This document shows, piece by piece, positions 60,501-64,000 of a stretch of 64,000 bases of DNA; positions within the stretch are counted from its first letter, which is position 1, and every line of letters begins with the position of its first letter. The DNA is from Lagopus muta (Eukaryota; Chordata; Aves; Galliformes; Phasianidae): contig NC_064440.1 of the NCBI RefSeq assembly GCF_023343835.1, positions 31,441,537 to 31,505,536 on the forward strand. The letters run 5' to 3'. The translations under genes were made by a program, and so were the position numbers. Below the pieces are notes generated by a model. That model worked only from the letters and a program-made list of their open reading frames with translations. It did not search any database and had not been told where the DNA came from.

Positions 60501-63500
60501 GGCATTGTAAATCACTTGAACAGTTTATGTGACTTCATCTATCTAGTCTGTTTTGATGACCTATGCGTATGATGGCGAAGAAATGTTCTGATTAATGACT
60601 GTGAGCTATAGAAATTGGCTTGTTCTTGCTAGGGTTGAATGCACAGAATCGGATCAAGAAAATTTGCTTCCTTGGTTAAGAGCTTGTTGTAGGAGGGTTC
60701 TAAAGTACTGTGGAAAGAAATGAAGCCTAGCTGGGTAGAAATCCAGCATCTGCGTCCTCCCTAGTGTTGTTTTTTAAATAGCGATGCAGACTAGTCTCAG
60801 TGGTAGTTCTGCATCGGCTTTTTCATCACAACTGCTTGACAGCTGTTTGGTAATGTTCAAAAGAACTGGGAGGTGTCTGCTGGGAGATTCTTGTGGTATA
60901 GTATGCTGAGCTTGAAGGGGCTGGAATCCCCTAGCTTCAGAGAGCTGTATTCCACAAATGCTGTGCTAGCAAGTCCATATAAATTCTGGAGTTCTCAATG
61001 CTCAGATACATAGCCTTGAAATGTAGGTTTGTGGAGTTTCTTAGAGGTGGGATTTAGGGTTATGTAAGTAATGGTTTAAAGCTCTTAGCATGCTAAAGTT
61101 TTCTTCCTGCTCTTTGGATTAATCTTATGTCATTTATTAGGAGGCAGAATTACAGGTGCTGTACGTGTAATATTAGCAAATAAGCAGTGGGAAGGAACAA
61201 AGCTGTGTCTTGCGCTCTTGGATGTCTGCAGGGATTTGCCTCTTAGGCTGCGAATAACATTTGTCATTGCTGGGAACCAAGTTGCTGAAACCCAGTGAGG
61301 ATGTTTGTGTTTGTGTTTTCCGAGGGCTGTTTCCATGTGAAGAAGCTGCATGCAAAGGCCTGCTTGGAACGTAACTTCTAGTAAAGTAAACCTTCATTTT
61401 ATGGGAGAAAGGCCATCCGGTGCTAGGAGGCAATGAGAAATAGCATACGTGGAAGTACTTCTTGAAGTCAGGCTGAGAAACTTAGGGAAGGTGGTGGCAG
61501 GACTAAGAATTTTTACCTGTGTGAGTGCAAGTGCATCGAAATATAATGGATACACATGCGTGTTGGCTATTGAGATCCTTCCTTAGTTTGTAATCACTTT
61601 GCTAGAGAAAGCTACATGTGTGGCAAGGATACCAACTTCCATTAAGCTGATACAGATTTTTAGGACATTTGTGGCTTCTGGTTCCTTAAGACTTCATAAA
61701 GCTGAAGCGTGAGTTGTTCAATTTCTGACACTTGTAATTTTTACTTTAGAAATAGAGTGAAGACTTTGAAGTGTGTGTGGAACAGACCTTTTGTGGCTCG
61801 CGTTGTTTGCTGCTGTGAGAATACCGAAGCAACCATTTTCATACCTCATCAGTGACGTGGGCGCTGCTGAGTTGGTGGTGGTTATCGATTCCTCTTGGGA
61901 TGTTATGGATGGAACCTTTTGATGAAGTTTAGTATGTGTTGTGGAAAAATTAGCAAATGTCAGAGTGTAGATGTTGGAGTAGTTCGTTAACATGCATTTT
62001 GATGGTCGTGTGCTGCAGGCAGGAGTTGTAGAAACTTACAATAATGACTTTTGTTTTGTTTTTTTTTTCTTGGCTACCGTTTCTTTTTCAGGTATGTAAA
62101 ACTTCACTGAGTTTCTCTCCTGTTTTTCCCTTGTAGATGCATGTGATGTTGAACTCGTTTTTTTTCCTTCCTTCCCGAACTTACGTTTGAAATTACTATT
62201 AGAAGTTACGTGTTTCAGCTTGTACTTGAACTGTGCGCAATAGTAAAATTCTATTAAGTACATGTAAACTTGTTTGTGAGTATCAGAATAATCTCTATCC
62301 GCTAGAAAGTGTGCTGTCTGTAGTAACAGATGGTCGTAATGTTCTCTTGGATGTAGGTAATAGTGTCTTAGCTCACTTAAATGTAACGTATTGTAGAATT
62401 TGAGTCAATTGTTTATGTGTAATTTTTCTCTCTTTCTATTGCAATGCTTTCCCAGCAAGGACAAGTTTGGAAGGTTTGCAAAGCTTTTCACCTTCCCTTT
62501 GCCCGCTTGCCCGCTTTCAGAACCGGTCTCATACTCCATGACTTCTGTCTTCTACGGTCTGCAACTCAGCCATAGAATTGGATGTGGAAGAGTTTAAACG
62601 AGCTGTCATTCAAGTTCACTATGTTGCGTAGAAATGCGTAGCATGTAATTCAGTTTTGCATGTGACACGAAAATCCCTCTGAGGAGTGTAAAGCTAAATA
62701 CATATTTGAGAGAAAATGCAATTGGAGCGCAAATTGTTGCCTTAATAATGCTTGCTGCCTTTAGTTTGTCTCTCCCAGCTAAACCGTGTAGCATGGCTCG
62801 TTAGAGTAGTTGGGAACAAGTAGCGGGTCCAACAGCATGCTCTGCAGCTGGCTAAAGTAGCTGAGTCGCTCCTCCAACCTGGGCTTCTGAGATGTCTGTG
62901 TAGGCTATTCAAGAGGCTTCCACTGAGCTGTGGCTTCTGTTCAAATGGAAATTTAATCAAGTTTCTTCATTGCTGCTTTTAAAGCACAGCTTATGCTACT
63001 GCAGGAGTAAAGGAAAATGAGCAAAACGTGAGTTGCTAATTTAAAGAAACAGGGTGTTTTAGGCAAGTATTGGTGTTTTTATTGTGGGGTGGAAAACTCT
63101 CTTGCAGTTCACAATTAAAAGATAACTTAAATGCCGATTGGTGGTGGGGCTTCTTTAGTTTTGTTTTACCAAGGGTAGTCCTCCATAGATGATGACACGA
63201 TCGAATTTTCTAACAGTTTATTAACTCCACATGAATACAATACTACCTCAAACCAGGAATAGCAGTCAAAAGAAAACCTTTTTTTTCCCTTCTTTTAGGA
63301 TTGAGTTGTTTTTCCCTCACTGCTGTTCTGCACTAACTGCTTTGATACTTCCATGCATCTTTTTCAGTAGAAGAGCATCTTTGTACTGTTTCTCATTGCA
63401 TACTTCAGCTGTGACAGTCCCTGCACTTTGCCTCTCATTATCACCTGCTCACTTAAAAAATAAAAGTAAAAAAAAAAAAAAAAGAAATAAACAAACCAAA

Positions 63501-63710
63501 ACAAAATCTTTCTAGTTTGTCTTCAGATTTGCAACTATCGCTTAATTTGACTAAGTTGATTATTTTTTTTACTACATTTTGTATTGTATTTTTTTATAGG
63601 CATGTGGTGACCCCAAAGCCAAGCCATCCTATCTTATTGACAAAAACCTGGAATCCGCCGTCAAATTCATAGTCAGGAAGTTTCCAGCAGTAGAAACACG
63701 CAACAACAAT
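51447..63710 (+). CDS. NCKAP1: NCK-associated protein 1 (NAP1/HEM2), 5' part only
   Basis: Two constitutive coding exons are visible: 51447-51554 ([10 protein letters not shown] through RLYNIKK, 36 codons) and 63600-63710 ([10 protein letters not shown] through VETRNNN, 37 codons), both phase 0. They match residues 1-73 of human NCKAP1 in my recollection, out of about 1128. The gene continues beyond the window. NCKAP1 is a membrane-associated subunit of the WAVE regulatory complex; with CYFIP it holds WAVE inactive until Rac binds, and so controls Arp2/3 actin branching. The ATG at 51447 is the conserved start: the frame stays open upstream to a GTG at 51309 but has no upstream in-frame ATG there. 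Intron 1 is 12,045 bp and holds a candidate 18-nt microexon, an LTR-like element and a CR1 fragment. Confidence 0.96.
51693..51757 (+). other. G-quadruplex-prone G-run cluster downstream of NCKAP1 exon 1
   Basis: At least eight runs of three or more G lie on the coding strand, separated by short loops, about 140-200 bases into intron 1. A G-rich non-template strand just after a promoter favours R-loops and G-quadruplexes. This is inferred from composition only. Confidence 0.5.
56661..57010 (+). mobile_element. LTR-like dispersed element, copy D, in NCKAP1 intron 1
   Basis: It starts TGTAGTGGCAATGCTAAGTC, identical to copy C over the first 20 bases, and ends near CATTATAACAGCC. GGTAAG is at 56875-56880 after CTTCTTAA. 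The TATA-like site is changed to CATTTCAG. It is in sense orientation with NCKAP1, upstream of the microexon and exon 2. Confidence 0.7.
59185..60072 (+). mobile_element. CR1 LINE, 5'-truncated copy of about 0.9 kb in NCKAP1 intron 1
   Basis: It matches the CR1 ORF2 end and 3' region: CAGTATGTTTGCAGCTGGCA, GGATCCTGCACTTTGGCCGC, AGCAGGGAGGTGATCATCCC, GAGCGTGTCCAGAGAAGGGC and a tail AGGTCTTTTCCACTC ending near TTCTAT. Several short open frames inside it are remnants of the retrotransposon polyprotein. It is in sense orientation with NCKAP1 and belongs to a different subfamily from the 22.7-24.0 kb copy. Confidence 0.88.
62456..62473 (+). CDS. NCKAP1: NCKAP1 alternative 18-nt microexon (QGQVWK)
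   Basis: Eighteen bases, CAAGGACAAGTTTGGAAG, between a good acceptor (TTTCCCAG) and a GT donor (GTTTGC). The phase is 0 on both sides, so inclusion adds six residues, QGQVWK, between Lys36 and Ala37 without changing the frame. From memory, an annotated longer human NCKAP1 isoform carries the same six residues at this junction; this should be checked. A T/C-rich tract (about 62,431-62,451) and two TGC triplets within 20 bases of the acceptor resemble SRRM4-dependent microexons. The donor is weak, as expected for a skipped exon. Confidence 0.85.
63600..63710 (+). CDS. NCKAP1: NCKAP1 next constitutive coding exon
   Basis: 111 bases, 37 codons, between a T-rich acceptor (TTTTTATAG) and AACAAT/GTAAGT. 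It encodes [17 protein letters not shown] through [10 protein letters not shown]. The downstream intron runs to the window edge. Confidence 0.97.
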
Positions 63711-64000
63711 GTAAGTAATGAAATGACTGTCTGTGTACTGTTTCCTTCAACGCCCTTTGGTACGTGCTGCTCTGTTCTGTGAGGTTCTGTGAATGATGCC
63801 AATGAAGCACCTGACGCAGACCTACTTGAAATAGGGTGCTCGATGCAATTGTCTGACAAGATCCTACAGCGAGAGCTGACTCCCTAGTTAGAATGTTACA
63901 CCTTGTTAGTGTAGCTTACCTTTCAGTTTTCTTTTTGCTTATTCTTTGTTCAGATTCCGAGAGCTGTTAGTGTGGGATAGTTCTAGACACAAAAATCTAC

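Larger units (their letters stand above)
51555..62455 (+). other. NCKAP1 intron 1, first part
   Basis: No further coding exon was recognised here. Contents: the end of the CpG island, A16 at 53,734-53,749, T15 at 55,807-55,821, an LTR-like element (56,661-57,010) and a CR1 fragment (59,185-60,072). The rest shows nothing I can name. Confidence 0.8.

Noticed and set aside
1-64000. CRISPR arrays, bacterial operons, tRNA or rRNA genes
   Set aside because: The DNA is vertebrate nuclear. No regularly spaced repeats, Shine-Dalgarno-led gene strings or structural RNA genes were recognised by eye; a tRNA or Rfam scan was not possible.

Overview
This window is nuclear DNA from a vertebrate, almost certainly a bird. 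Its genes are split by GT-AG introns, it has three CpG-island promoters, and its repeats are dominated by CR1 LINE fragments of the avian type. The compact introns and a family of short LTR-like elements would fit a galliform (chicken-like) genome, but the species is inferred, not proven. The gene order NCKAP1 - DUSP19 - NUP35, with NCKAP1 pointing away from the other two, matches the conserved block I know from human chromosome 2q32.

Layout. Positions 1-24,450 are a gene-poor flank beyond the 3' end of NUP35, holding CR1 pieces, one LTR-like element and a striking 55-bp hairpin near 9.0 kb. NUP35 (minus strand, nine coding exons, 31,784 down to 24,954, 325 aa) is complete. DUSP19 (minus strand, four coding exons, 38,032 down to 33,110, 213 aa) is complete and lies directly upstream of NUP35 in tandem. 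Its best poly(A) signal is only about 200 bp from the NUP35 promoter. Positions 38.5-51.1 kb are an intergenic space between the divergently transcribed DUSP19 and NCKAP1. NCKAP1 (plus strand) begins at 51,447. Only its first two constitutive exons are present, separated by a 12-kb intron, and the gene runs off the right edge.

The three genes do not form an operon or a shared pathway. NUP35 is a nuclear-pore scaffold protein, DUSP19 is a small dual-specificity phosphatase linked to JNK signalling, and NCKAP1 is a core subunit of the WAVE actin-regulatory complex.

The most interesting signal is an 18-nt in-frame microexon (62,456-62,473, encoding QGQVWK) inside NCKAP1 intron 1. It has a long pyrimidine tract, TGC motifs just upstream of its acceptor and a weak donor, the features of regulated (often neural) vertebrate microexons. 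Other points are a possible second, intronic start for DUSP19, a 10-bp duplication at the DUSP19 stop codon, an out-of-frame upstream ATG in the NUP35 leader, five related LTR-like copies of which four keep a splice-donor-like GGTAAG, and several perfect inverted repeats. I found no novel defence, toxin or viral coding system.
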